A DNA stretch of 13,601 nucleotides from Proteobacteria bacterium UBA6921. GTDB taxonomy: Bacteria; Pseudomonadota; Gammaproteobacteria; SG8-11. The notes under the pieces were generated by a model. It saw only the letters and a program-made list of their open reading frames with translations. It made no database searches and was not told where the DNA came from. Location of the stretch: contig DKAR01000078.1 in NCBI GenBank assembly GCA_002450895.1, forward strand, positions 190 through 13,790. The letters are read 5' to 3'. This document shows positions 7,539-13,601 of the stretch, piece after piece (positions within the stretch are counted from its first letter, which is position 1; each line of letters starts with the position of its first letter). Made by a program: the position numbers and the translations under genes.

Positions 7539-8471
7539 CTACGGGCGAACGAAGGCCGGCGCGCCGCCGGTTGGTGGCGGTAAAGGCGTCTCTACGCCTT
7601 CGGGCGGGGAAACCGACGGCGCAGGAACTGCCGTTTCGGGCGGGGGCGAAGAGTCAAACAGTCGGGATTGCGACGCGGCTTCGCGCGTGCTCTGCCCCGG
7701 GGGAAGAATGACCACGGTAACCCGGCGGTTCTTGCTCCGACCCGCCTCGGTATTATTGTCGGCGACCGGTCGGTACTCCGCGAACCCCAACGCCACCATA
7801 CGCTTCGGCGACACGCCGCTTTCTGTAAACGTGCGAACGACGCTGGCCGCACGCGCGGCTGAGAGCTCCCAGTTGGACGGATAGAATTCCGTACTGATGG
7901 GAATATTGTCCGTGAAGCCTTCGACCTGGATATTGAATTTCGAATCGATCAGCGTCTGGCTCACTTTTCCGAGCACGGGCAACGCCGCCCGTTCCAGTTC
8001 GGCGCTGCCGCTGGAGAACAAAATGCTCGTGTTGATTTCAACTTCGATCCAGTTGGATTCGCGGTTCACACTGATCAATCCCTTGTCGATCAGACTTTTC
8101 AGTTCCTGATCCAGTGCGCTCGCCATCTTGTTCATTTCCTGCGCCTGTTGCTCTGCGGCGACCTGTGCGGCGGCAGCGTCTTGCTCGGCGCGGTAATCGT
8201 GGTTAGACGGCTTTGCCGCAACAGCATCGGAATTCACAATCGTGGAAATCGGCGATTTCACCGGATCGCCCAGCTTGATCGGCTTTGTTCCGGTTTGGCC
8301 GGAGAAGGCCTTGGTGATCGAGTCGGACAGCACGCGGTACTTGCCTTCGTTGACCGACGAAATCGAGTACATCACAACAAAGAAGGCAAACAACAGCGTA
8401 ATGAAGTCCGCGTAGGAGACGAGCCAGCGCTCCAGGTTCTCATGCTCTTCGTGTTTTTTCTTGCGGGCCAT
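7539..8471 (-). CDS. motD: Flagellar stator subunit MotD (MotB-type)
   Basis: A 310-residue inner-membrane protein that pairs with MotC to conduct ions and anchors the stator to peptidoglycan. After a short basic N-terminus comes the single membrane segment W-L-V-S-Y-A-D-F-I-T-L-L-F-A-F-F with the ion-binding Asp22. Residues 90-130 form an Ala/Gln-rich helical linker. The OmpA-like peptidoglycan-binding domain spans about 140-256, with G-F-T-D-N-I-P-I (185-192), N-W-E-L-S-A-A-R-A (200-208) and K-N-R-R-V (247-251). A Pro-rich periplasmic tail of about 54 residues (257-310) follows. Its place downstream of motC inside the che operon marks it as MotD and not the separate MotB. It starts 30 bp after the motC stop. 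No clear ribosome-binding site is seen before ATG 8471, so coupling to motC is possible. Confidence 0.94.
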   Translation of the reverse strand: MARKKKHEEHENLERWLVSYADFITLLFAFFVVMYSISSVNEGKYRVLSDSITKAFSGQTGTKPIKLGDPVKSPISTIVNSDAVAAKPSNHDYRAEQDAAAAQVAAEQQAQEMNKMASALDQELKSLIDKGLISVNRESNWIEVEINTSILFSSGSAELERAALPVLGKVSQTLIDSKFNIQVEGFTDNIPISTEFYPSNWELSAARAASVVRTFTESGVSPKRMVALGFAEYRPVADNNTEAGRSKNRRVTVVILPPGQSTREAASQSRLFDSSPPPETAVPAPSVSPPEGVETPLPPPTGGAPAFVRP

Positions 8472-8501
8472 GGGATGGAAAGTATCTGCGAGCGAATCGC
8501 G

Positions 8502-9245
8502 CTACGAATTCAGATAACCCTGCAGCTTGGTTTCGATGTTGCGCGGATTTTCACCTTCTGCAATCGAAATCAACCCTTCGACCACCATCGAACGGCTCTG
8601 CGTCTGGATGTGAACGATCGTTTTGAGCTTGGTTCCGACTGGAATCAACAGCAGATTGGCCAGCCCGACGCCGTAGATCGTTGCGACAAATGCAGTTGCA
8701 ATGCCGCTGCCCAACGCGGACGGATCCGCGAGATTCTGCATGACGTGGATAAGTCCGAGCACAGCGCCGATGATGCCGACCGTGGGACAGTAGCCACCCA
8801 TGGACTCATACATCTTGGCCGCGAGCTGATCGTGATGTTCCTTGGTATCAAGCTCGACCTCCATAATCGAACGAATCACATCCGGCTCACTGCCGTCCAC
8901 CAGCAGCTGCAGGCCCTTGCGGGCGAAAATGTCATTCTCTGCTTCTACCACGGCCTCCAGTCCGAGCAGGCCCTCCTTACGCGCGATGTTGCTCCAGCTG
9001 ATGATCTTTTCAATTGTCTCGGTCGCGCGAACTTTCGGCGGCAAGATTATCCAGGTGAGCATTTTCAGTCCGCGTAAAAAAATACCCATCGGACACTGAA
9101 CCATCGTGGCGCCAAACGAACCGCCGAGCACGATCAGCATCGCCGGTCCGTTGATCAGCGAATCGATATGCCCGCCTTCGAGCGCCTGGCCAACCAGTAT
9201 CGCCCCAAAACCCAGCAGTACTCCCAGGAGAGTCAGAAGATCCAT
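8502..9245 (-). CDS. motC: Flagellar stator subunit MotC (MotA/PomA-type)
   Basis: A 247-residue inner-membrane protein with four membrane segments (about 3-21, 31-50, 150-170 and 180-205) and a large cytoplasmic loop, the stator part that pushes on rotor protein FliG. Charged loop residues align with E. coli MotA Arg90 and Glu98 (here Arg89 and Glu97, in R-K-E-G-L-L-G-L-E). The conserved Pro of segment 3 is Pro154 in Y-C-P-T-V-G-I-I-G-A-V-L-G. The length is nearer to PomA/MotC than to the longer E. coli MotA. In Pseudomonas the MotCD stator coexists with MotAB and is important for swarming. The coupling ion cannot be read safely from the sequence. ATG 9245 lies 49 bp after the cheB stop with only a weak GAG upstream. 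Confidence 0.95.
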   Translation of the reverse strand: MDLLTLLGVLLGFGAILVGQALEGGHIDSLINGPAMLIVLGGSFGATMVQCPMGIFLRGLKMLTWIILPPKVRATETIEKIISWSNIARKEGLLGLEAVVEAENDIFARKGLQLLVDGSEPDVIRSIMEVELDTKEHHDQLAAKMYESMGGYCPTVGIIGAVLGLIHVMQNLADPSALGSGIATAFVATIYGVGLANLLLIPVGTKLKTIVHIQTQSRSMVVEGLISIAEGENPRNIETKLQGYLNS

Positions 9246-9294
9246 GGCAACTCAATCGGCGGTGAACGGCAAAAAGTGAGCGCGGGGCATAGGA

Positions 9295-10428
9295 CTACAT
9301 AACCTTCTGGACAATGTAGTCCCCGATCTTTTCGAGCTCGTAAACCCGGTCGGCCAGTCCGGCTTCAACGACGGCCGCCGGCATGCCGTAAACGACGCAG
9401 GATTTTTCTTCTTGCGCCCAGACTTCGGCGCCCTTCTCGCGCAACGCGCGCACCCCTTCGCGCCCGTCGGCACCCATGCCGGTCATGATGACCGCCAGCA
9501 CTTTGCCGCTGAAGCGTTCAAAGACGGACTTGAAGGTCATGTCCACGGAAGGCTTGTAGTTCAGCGTGGGATCGCCATCGGTAATCAGCACCGTGGGCAC
9601 AGTATGGCGCGTGTCCAGAACCATCTGGCGACCGCCGGGCGCGATGTACACCCAACCTGGCTTGAGCACGTCACCCGTCTCGGCCTCCTTGACGCGCACT
9701 TTGCAAATCTGGCCCAGCCGCTGGGCAAAAGCCGGAGTAAAGGTGCCCGGCATGTGTTGAACCACAAGCACCGGGATGGGAAAGTCAGCCGGCAATCGGG
9801 TCAGCACTTTCTGAAGCGCAACAGGCCCGCCCGTCGAAGTTCCGATGGTGAGCAGTTTGACGGGGCCTTTGAGAGGTGGGCGCGAATTGATCGGTGACGC
9901 ACGCGCATTCGGGGCCGTATTTGGCACCGAATGCGGCACCGGCGGAGGCGGCGCAAGTTTCGCGGCGGGCAGCGGCGCCGATGCGCGCACCGGAGTCATT
10001 GGGCGCGCCTGTGGCAAGGCGCGCACGCTGCCACTGCGCGACAGCATGCGGATCTTGTCGCAAAGAAGGCGTCGGGCTTCCTCCTTGTTCTTCGCGATAT
10101 CTTCAAAACGTTTGGGAAGAAAATCAGCTGCTCCGGCGTCGAGCGCCTCGAGGGTCGCCTTGGCGCCTTCGGTGGTCAGCGAAGAAAACATGACAATGGG
10201 TATCGGGCGCTGCGTCATGATGCGCTTGACGGCGGAGATTCCGTCCAGCACCGGCATTTCGATATCCATGGTAATGACGTCGGGTTTCAGCTCGAAGGCA
10301 CGCTGGATCGCTTCGCTGCCGTTTTCCGCCTGGCCGACAACTTCCATGTCCGGATTCTCGTTGATGATCTCCGTGACCCGACGGCGAAAGAACTTCGAGT
10401 CATCGACCACCAGAACACGGACTTTCAT
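9295..10428 (-). CDS. cheB: Chemotaxis response regulator protein-glutamate methylesterase CheB
   Basis: A 377-residue cytoplasmic enzyme that removes methyl groups from receptor glutamates, and deamidates glutamines, when phosphorylated by CheA. The receiver domain is residues 1-125, with Asp9/Asp10, phospho-acceptor Asp55 in T-M-D-I-E-M-P, and Lys106. A Pro/Ala-rich linker covers about 130-187. The catalytic domain is residues 190-377, with the Ser-His-Asp triad at Ser198 (G-T-S-T-G-G-P), His225 (V-Q-H-M-P) and Asp321 (G-M-G-A-D-G). All catalytic residues are intact. The linker is longer than in the enteric enzyme. ATG 10428 has AAGG seven bases upstream and lies 27 bp after the cheA stop. 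The partner methyltransferase cheR is not in the window. Confidence 0.98.
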   Translation of the reverse strand: MKVRVLVVDDSKFFRRRVTEIINENPDMEVVGQAENGSEAIQRAFELKPDVITMDIEMPVLDGISAVKRIMTQRPIPIVMFSSLTTEGAKATLEALDAGAADFLPKRFEDIAKNKEEARRLLCDKIRMLSRSGSVRALPQARPMTPVRASAPLPAAKLAPPPPVPHSVPNTAPNARASPINSRPPLKGPVKLLTIGTSTGGPVALQKVLTRLPADFPIPVLVVQHMPGTFTPAFAQRLGQICKVRVKEAETGDVLKPGWVYIAPGGRQMVLDTRHTVPTVLITDGDPTLNYKPSVDMTFKSVFERFSGKVLAVIMTGMGADGREGVRALREKGAEVWAQEEKSCVVYGMPAAVVEAGLADRVYELEKIGDYIVQKVM

Positions 10429-10455
10429 GAGGGAGCCTTGTTGTTCTTATCGACG

Positions 10456-12603
10456 CTAAGCAGCGCGCCTCGCGTAGGCTTTCATCAGTTCGGGCAAATC
10501 CAGGATCAAGGCGATGCGTCCGTCGCCGGTGATTGTGGCGCCCGAAAGACCGCGCGTGCCGTGCAGCATCGCGCCCAACGGTTTGATGACGACCTCTTCC
10601 TGGCCGATCAGATGGTCGACGATAAATCCGACGCGTTGCGCGCCGACAGTAACGACGACGACATGACCCATCACAGGAAGCTGATCGCTCACCGCGTTAT
10701 GCGCCAGCCAATGGCGCAGATAGAACAGCGGCAACGCTTTTTCGCGAACCATGATGACAAGCTGACCGTCAACCATATTGGTCATGCGCAAGTCGAGGTG
10801 CAGAATCTCGTTCACATTGACGAGCGGAAGCGCAAAGATTTGCTGCTTCAGGGTAACCATCAGCGTCGGCATGATGGCCAACGTCAGTGGAACCTTGATC
10901 GTGATCTTGGTCCCCTTTCCTTTCGCCGAGTCGATTTCGACAGCGCCATTTAGCTGTGTAATACGCGTCTTGACGACATCCATGCCGACACCGCGCCCGG
11001 ACACGTCCGAAATTTTCTCTTTCGTTGAGAAACCGGGCAGGAAAATTAGGTTGTAGCATTCGCCTTCAGTCAGACGTTCCGCTACGGTAGGATCAAGCAC
11101 GCCTTTTTCCACCGCCTTCTTGCGCAAAACTTCGGGATCCATGCCGCCACCATCATCCTCGATAGTCAGCAGGATGTGATCACCTTCCTGTCGCGCGGCA
11201 AGAATGACCGTCCCGACTCGAGCCTTGCCGTTGCGTTCACGTACGTCTGGCATCTCGATACCGTGATCGACAGAATTTCGCACTAGGTGCACAAGCGGAT
11301 CCGCAAGAGCCTCGACCAGATTCTTGTCGAGGTCAGTGTCTTCACCCATCAGTTCAAGATTGACTTCTTTCTTCAGACTCCGCGCCAGATCGCGCACGAC
11401 GCGCGGAAATCGCCCGAATACTTTCTTGATGGGTTGCATGCGCGTCTTCATGACGGCCGCCTGCAAGTCGGCGGTAACAACATCAAGGTTCGAAACAACC
11501 TTCGCCATTTCGTCGTCTTTGCGCGCGCCTTCCAGGGTGTAGAGTCGGTTGCGCACCAACACCAGTTCGCCGACGAGATTCATGATCTCATCCAGGCGCT
11601 TCGTATCGACGCGCACTGTGGAGTCGACCTGCGATTGGGACTCCTTGGCTTTGTTGGCGCCCTTGTCGTCTTTTTCTTCTGCGTGTGCAGCAGCTTCCGG
11701 TTTGGCTTCAGCTTTCGTTTCAACCAGTTTGAGTTGCGGCTCGGGACGAACGTCCGCAGGTTTTGAAGCGGGGGTCGGCGCCGGATTAGTCGCCGTGGCC
11801 GGGGCAACACTCACCTCGCCAATGCGTTTTTTACCGTGCAGGTTGTCGAGCAGCTTTTCAAATTCATCGTCGGAAATGTCGTCGCCTGACGCGGTCGGAG
11901 ATTCAGGCGCAGCCGTATTGGATTTGGCAGCCGGCGTCGGCACCGGCTTTTCCTTGGGCGCGGGCGACGGTGTGGATACCGCCGCGGGGCGCACCGCACC
12001 GGAGGTACCATGCAGGGTATCGAGCAGCGCATCAAATTCTTCTTCAGAAATGTCATCCGACGCAGAAGCGCCGCCGGCGGAGTCCGCGGGATTCACAGCG
12101 TCCAGAAGCTGTTCGAATTCGGCATCCGTGATATCGCCGGAAGCCGGTTTCGCCGGCGGAGCGACGGGTGCGCCAACAGCCGATGGCGGCGCGACCGGCG
12201 CGCTGCTGGCACTTTCCGCCGATGTGAATTGTTCAAGCTTGGTCAGCATGTCCGGCTCGGCCGGCGTAGGCTCTTCGCGGGCGCGCAGCTCATTGAACTG
12301 CACGTTCAGCTTGTCAATGACGGGCAGCACCGCATCCATCAAGGCGGCCGTCACTTCGCGCTGCCCATTGCGCAGTACGTTGAAAACGTCTTCCGCGCGG
12401 TGACAAATTTCGACAATCGCCGTCAGGCTGAGAAAGCTTGCACCACCCTTGACGGTGTGAAAGCCGCGAAATACGGCATTGAGCAGTTCCTTGTCGTTCG
12501 GACGATGTTCGAGATCAACAAGCTGCTCCCCGAGTTGTTCGAGGATTTCACCTGCCTCAACGAGAAAGTCGTTTAGTATTTCCTCGTCTAGTTCAAATGC
12601 CAT
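10456..12603 (-). CDS. cheA: Chemotaxis sensor histidine kinase CheA
   Basis: A 715-residue cytoplasmic kinase that autophosphorylates under receptor control and passes phosphate to CheY and CheB. P1/Hpt is at 1-108 with His49 in F-H-T-V-K-G-G-A. A 215-residue low-complexity linker (about 110-325), rich in Ala, Pro, Lys and Glu, stands where P2 would be, and no typical P2 fold is evident. It contains three copies of an acidic motif (157-171, 183-199, 241-257) of the form D-I-S-x-x-E-F-x-x-L-L-D-x-L-H-G. P3 dimerisation follows at about 327-390. The P4 ATPase is at about 391-570, with the N box L-V-R-N-S-V-D-H-G, D-D-G-G-G-M-D and S-G-R-G-V-G-M-D. P5, a CheW-like domain, reaches the C-terminus. 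ATG 12603 follows GGTGAGG and lies 11 bp after the cheZ stop. Confidence 0.98.
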   Translation of the reverse strand: MAFELDEEILNDFLVEAGEILEQLGEQLVDLEHRPNDKELLNAVFRGFHTVKGGASFLSLTAIVEICHRAEDVFNVLRNGQREVTAALMDAVLPVIDKLNVQFNELRAREEPTPAEPDMLTKLEQFTSAESASSAPVAPPSAVGAPVAPPAKPASGDITDAEFEQLLDAVNPADSAGGASASDDISEEEFDALLDTLHGTSGAVRPAAVSTPSPAPKEKPVPTPAAKSNTAAPESPTASGDDISDDEFEKLLDNLHGKKRIGEVSVAPATATNPAPTPASKPADVRPEPQLKLVETKAEAKPEAAAHAEEKDDKGANKAKESQSQVDSTVRVDTKRLDEIMNLVGELVLVRNRLYTLEGARKDDEMAKVVSNLDVVTADLQAAVMKTRMQPIKKVFGRFPRVVRDLARSLKKEVNLELMGEDTDLDKNLVEALADPLVHLVRNSVDHGIEMPDVRERNGKARVGTVILAARQEGDHILLTIEDDGGGMDPEVLRKKAVEKGVLDPTVAERLTEGECYNLIFLPGFSTKEKISDVSGRGVGMDVVKTRITQLNGAVEIDSAKGKGTKITIKVPLTLAIMPTLMVTLKQQIFALPLVNVNEILHLDLRMTNMVDGQLVIMVREKALPLFYLRHWLAHNAVSDQLPVMGHVVVVTVGAQRVGFIVDHLIGQEEVVIKPLGAMLHGTRGLSGATITGDGRIALILDLPELMKAYARRAA
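11833..12135 (-). repeat. Three acidic LLD-x-L-type motifs in the CheA linker
   Basis: These are protein-level repeats within cheA at 12091-12135 (D-I-T-D-A-E-F-E-Q-L-L-D-A-V-N), 12007-12057 (D-D-I-S-E-E-E-F-D-A-L-L-D-T-L-H-G) and 11833-11883 (D-D-I-S-D-D-E-F-E-K-L-L-D-N-L-H-G). Ala/Pro-rich spacers of 11 and 41 residues separate them. Copies 2 and 3 are closest; copy 1 lacks the final L-H-G. The pattern E-F-x-x-L-L-D suggests short amphipathic docking helices. Confidence 0.85.
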
Positions 12604-12614
12604 GGCGCCTCACC

Positions 12615-13361
12615 CTAGAAACCCAGACTGGAGAGCAAATCGTCCACTTCGTCCTGTCCCGACACTGCGCTTGACGACTTGATTCCCGGGACTTGCGGAC
12701 CTTCGGGCGCGATTGCATCCATCTTCGTAATTTGCGATGCGACAGATGGAGTGACTTTCTGACTCGAAATTCGAATCAGGTTTACCAGATTCTGCTCGAC
12801 ATCCTCCACGAGCTTGATGACGCGCTTGATCACCTGGCCGGTGAGATCCTGGAAATCCTGCGCCATCAGCACCTGATTCAGGTTGGAGCGCAGAACTGCA
12901 GTTTTCTGTTCCGTGCTGCCGAGAAAAACCTCGATGAGTCGCGCGAGATCACGAAACTGCTGTGCGTTAAGCTCGCGATTCTGGAATTTTTTCCACTGGT
13001 CCTGCAGCGACTGCGCCTCGGCATTCAGGCCTTCGCACACCGGAAGCGATTCCTCGACAGCGGTGAGCGTCTTGTCCGCCGCGTTCTGCGTCATGGTGAT
13101 GACATGATTGAGGCGTTCGCGGGCGTCGGGAAATTCCGTTTCGGTCATCTGGGCCAGCCGTGAGTCGAGCCGAAAGCTGTTCAGCGCTTCGTGAAATTCA
13201 CGCGTCAGCTTGCCCAGTTCCTGAAACAGGCTCAGTTCGCGCGCTCTCACCAGCTCGTCGAGCGTCCTGACGGCCTGTTCCTCATTGCCGGAACGAATCT
13301 CCGTCAACAACCGTTCCGCTGTCGACGTGACTTGATCGTTGATTACGGTTTCAACCGCCAT
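12615..13361 (-). CDS. cheZ: CheY-P phosphatase CheZ
   Basis: A 248-residue cytoplasmic phosphatase that speeds loss of phosphate from CheY and ends the motor signal. It is mostly helical, as expected for the long four-helix-bundle dimer. The catalytic stretch A-Q-D-F-Q-D-L-T-G-Q-V-I-K-R carries Asp172 and Gln176, matching E. coli Asp143 and Gln147. The last ten residues V-D-D-L-L-S-S-L-G-F are the conserved CheY-binding tail, joined by a flexible Ser/Pro-rich stretch (about 215-235). It is longer than the 214-residue E. coli protein, mainly at the N-terminus. ATG 13361 starts 17 bp after the cheY stop, with only a poor GGGG-type ribosome-binding site, so coupling to cheY is likely. Confidence 0.97.
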   Translation of the reverse strand: MAVETVINDQVTSTAERLLTEIRSGNEEQAVRTLDELVRARELSLFQELGKLTREFHEALNSFRLDSRLAQMTETEFPDARERLNHVITMTQNAADKTLTAVEESLPVCEGLNAEAQSLQDQWKKFQNRELNAQQFRDLARLIEVFLGSTEQKTAVLRSNLNQVLMAQDFQDLTGQVIKRVIKLVEDVEQNLVNLIRISSQKVTPSVASQITKMDAIAPEGPQVPGIKSSSAVSGQDEVDDLLSSLGF

Positions 13362-13378
13362 CGTCCCGGACCCCGGAA

Positions 13379-13601
13379 TTAATGCGCGCCGTCGATGCGG
13401 GCAAAGATCTTGTCGATCTTTTCCTTCAACGTGGCGGCGGTAAATGGTTTTACGATGTAACCGTTCACTCCGGCTTCCGCCGCGGCAACAATCTGTTCGC
13501 GTTTCTGTTCGGCGGTCACCATCAGAACGGGGAGTGTTTTAAGCGCATCATCGGCGCGAATTGCCTTGAGCAGATCGATACCCTGCATGCCGGGCATATT
13601 C
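13379..13601 (-). CDS. cheY: Chemotaxis response regulator CheY, 5' part beyond window
   Basis: These are the last 73 residues of a single-domain receiver that binds the flagellar switch protein FliM when phosphorylated. The frame is open at the window edge (13598-13600 encodes Asn before M-P-G-M-Q-G), so the ATG at 13597 is internal. With E. coli numbering that Asn is residue 59, and the switch residues Thr87 (V-T-A-E), Tyr106 and Lys109 (Y-I-V-K-P-F) fall at exactly the expected places. Phospho-acceptor Asp57 and the N-terminal acid cluster lie outside the window. The direct junction to cheZ and the lack of any output domain support CheY over another receiver. It is the first visible gene of the operon; the promoter is upstream, outside the window. 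Confidence 0.95.
   Translation of the reverse strand, partial: NMPGMQGIDLLKAIRADDALKTLPVLMVTAEQKREQIVAAAEAGVNGYIVKPFTAATLKEKIDKIFARIDGAH

Noticed and set aside
8148..9077. 309-residue plus-strand frame
   Set aside because: It is antisense across motD and motC, rich in Arg, His and Gln with no coherent fold signature.
9931..10953. 340-residue plus-strand frame
   Set aside because: It is antisense to cheB and the 3' end of cheA, whose catalytic motifs are intact on the minus strand.
11549..12403. 284-residue open frame on the plus strand
   Set aside because: It lies wholly antisense to the cheA linker. Its Ser/Ala-rich composition is what GC-rich antisense produces, and no family is recognisable.

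Overview
The window looks like a chromosomal segment of a moderately GC-rich gammaproteobacterium (GC judged by eye at high 50s percent). The main reason is gene order. The minus strand carries cheY-cheZ-cheA-cheB-motC-motD-parC-parP-cheW-DUF2802, the arrangement known from the main chemotaxis cluster of Pseudomonas and related polarly flagellated gammaproteobacteria. CheZ and the CheZ-type C-terminal tail also fit. The species is not identified; a non-Pseudomonas lineage is likely but cannot be proved from this window.

Left part (1-4708): the window opens inside katG (plus strand, N-terminal third missing), which ends at a strong hairpin. Next is a divergent pair, a small cupin protein (minus) and a TetR/AcrR-family repressor (plus). 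Their 85-bp shared intergenic region holds an 18-bp inverted repeat that is a good candidate operator. A SulP-family transporter with a C-terminal STAS domain, closest by eye to E. coli DauA, lies convergent to tetR. A 309-bp stretch without a gene (4709-5017) separates it from the chemotaxis operon and carries a hairpin directly after the last chemotaxis stop codon.

Right part (5018-13601): one long minus-strand operon of ten genes, the first (cheY) cut by the window edge. Most gaps are 11-49 bp, so co-transcription is likely. The exception is the 145-bp gap between motD and parC, where a secondary promoter is possible. Together the genes make a full output pathway. CheA phosphorylates CheY and CheB, CheZ dephosphorylates CheY-P, CheB is the receptor methylesterase, and CheW couples CheA to receptors. 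MotC/MotD form a second-type stator, and ParC/ParP place chemotaxis arrays at the cell pole. No cheR is seen here, as in Pseudomonas where it lies elsewhere.

I see no mobile element, CRISPR array, tRNA or rRNA. Nothing amounts to an entirely new system. The points most worth a second look are a thrice-repeated acidic LLDxLHG-type motif in the CheA linker that resembles the CheY-binding tail of CheZ, a related motif at the ParP N-terminus, and the membrane-anchored DUF2802 protein that ends the polar-localisation module.
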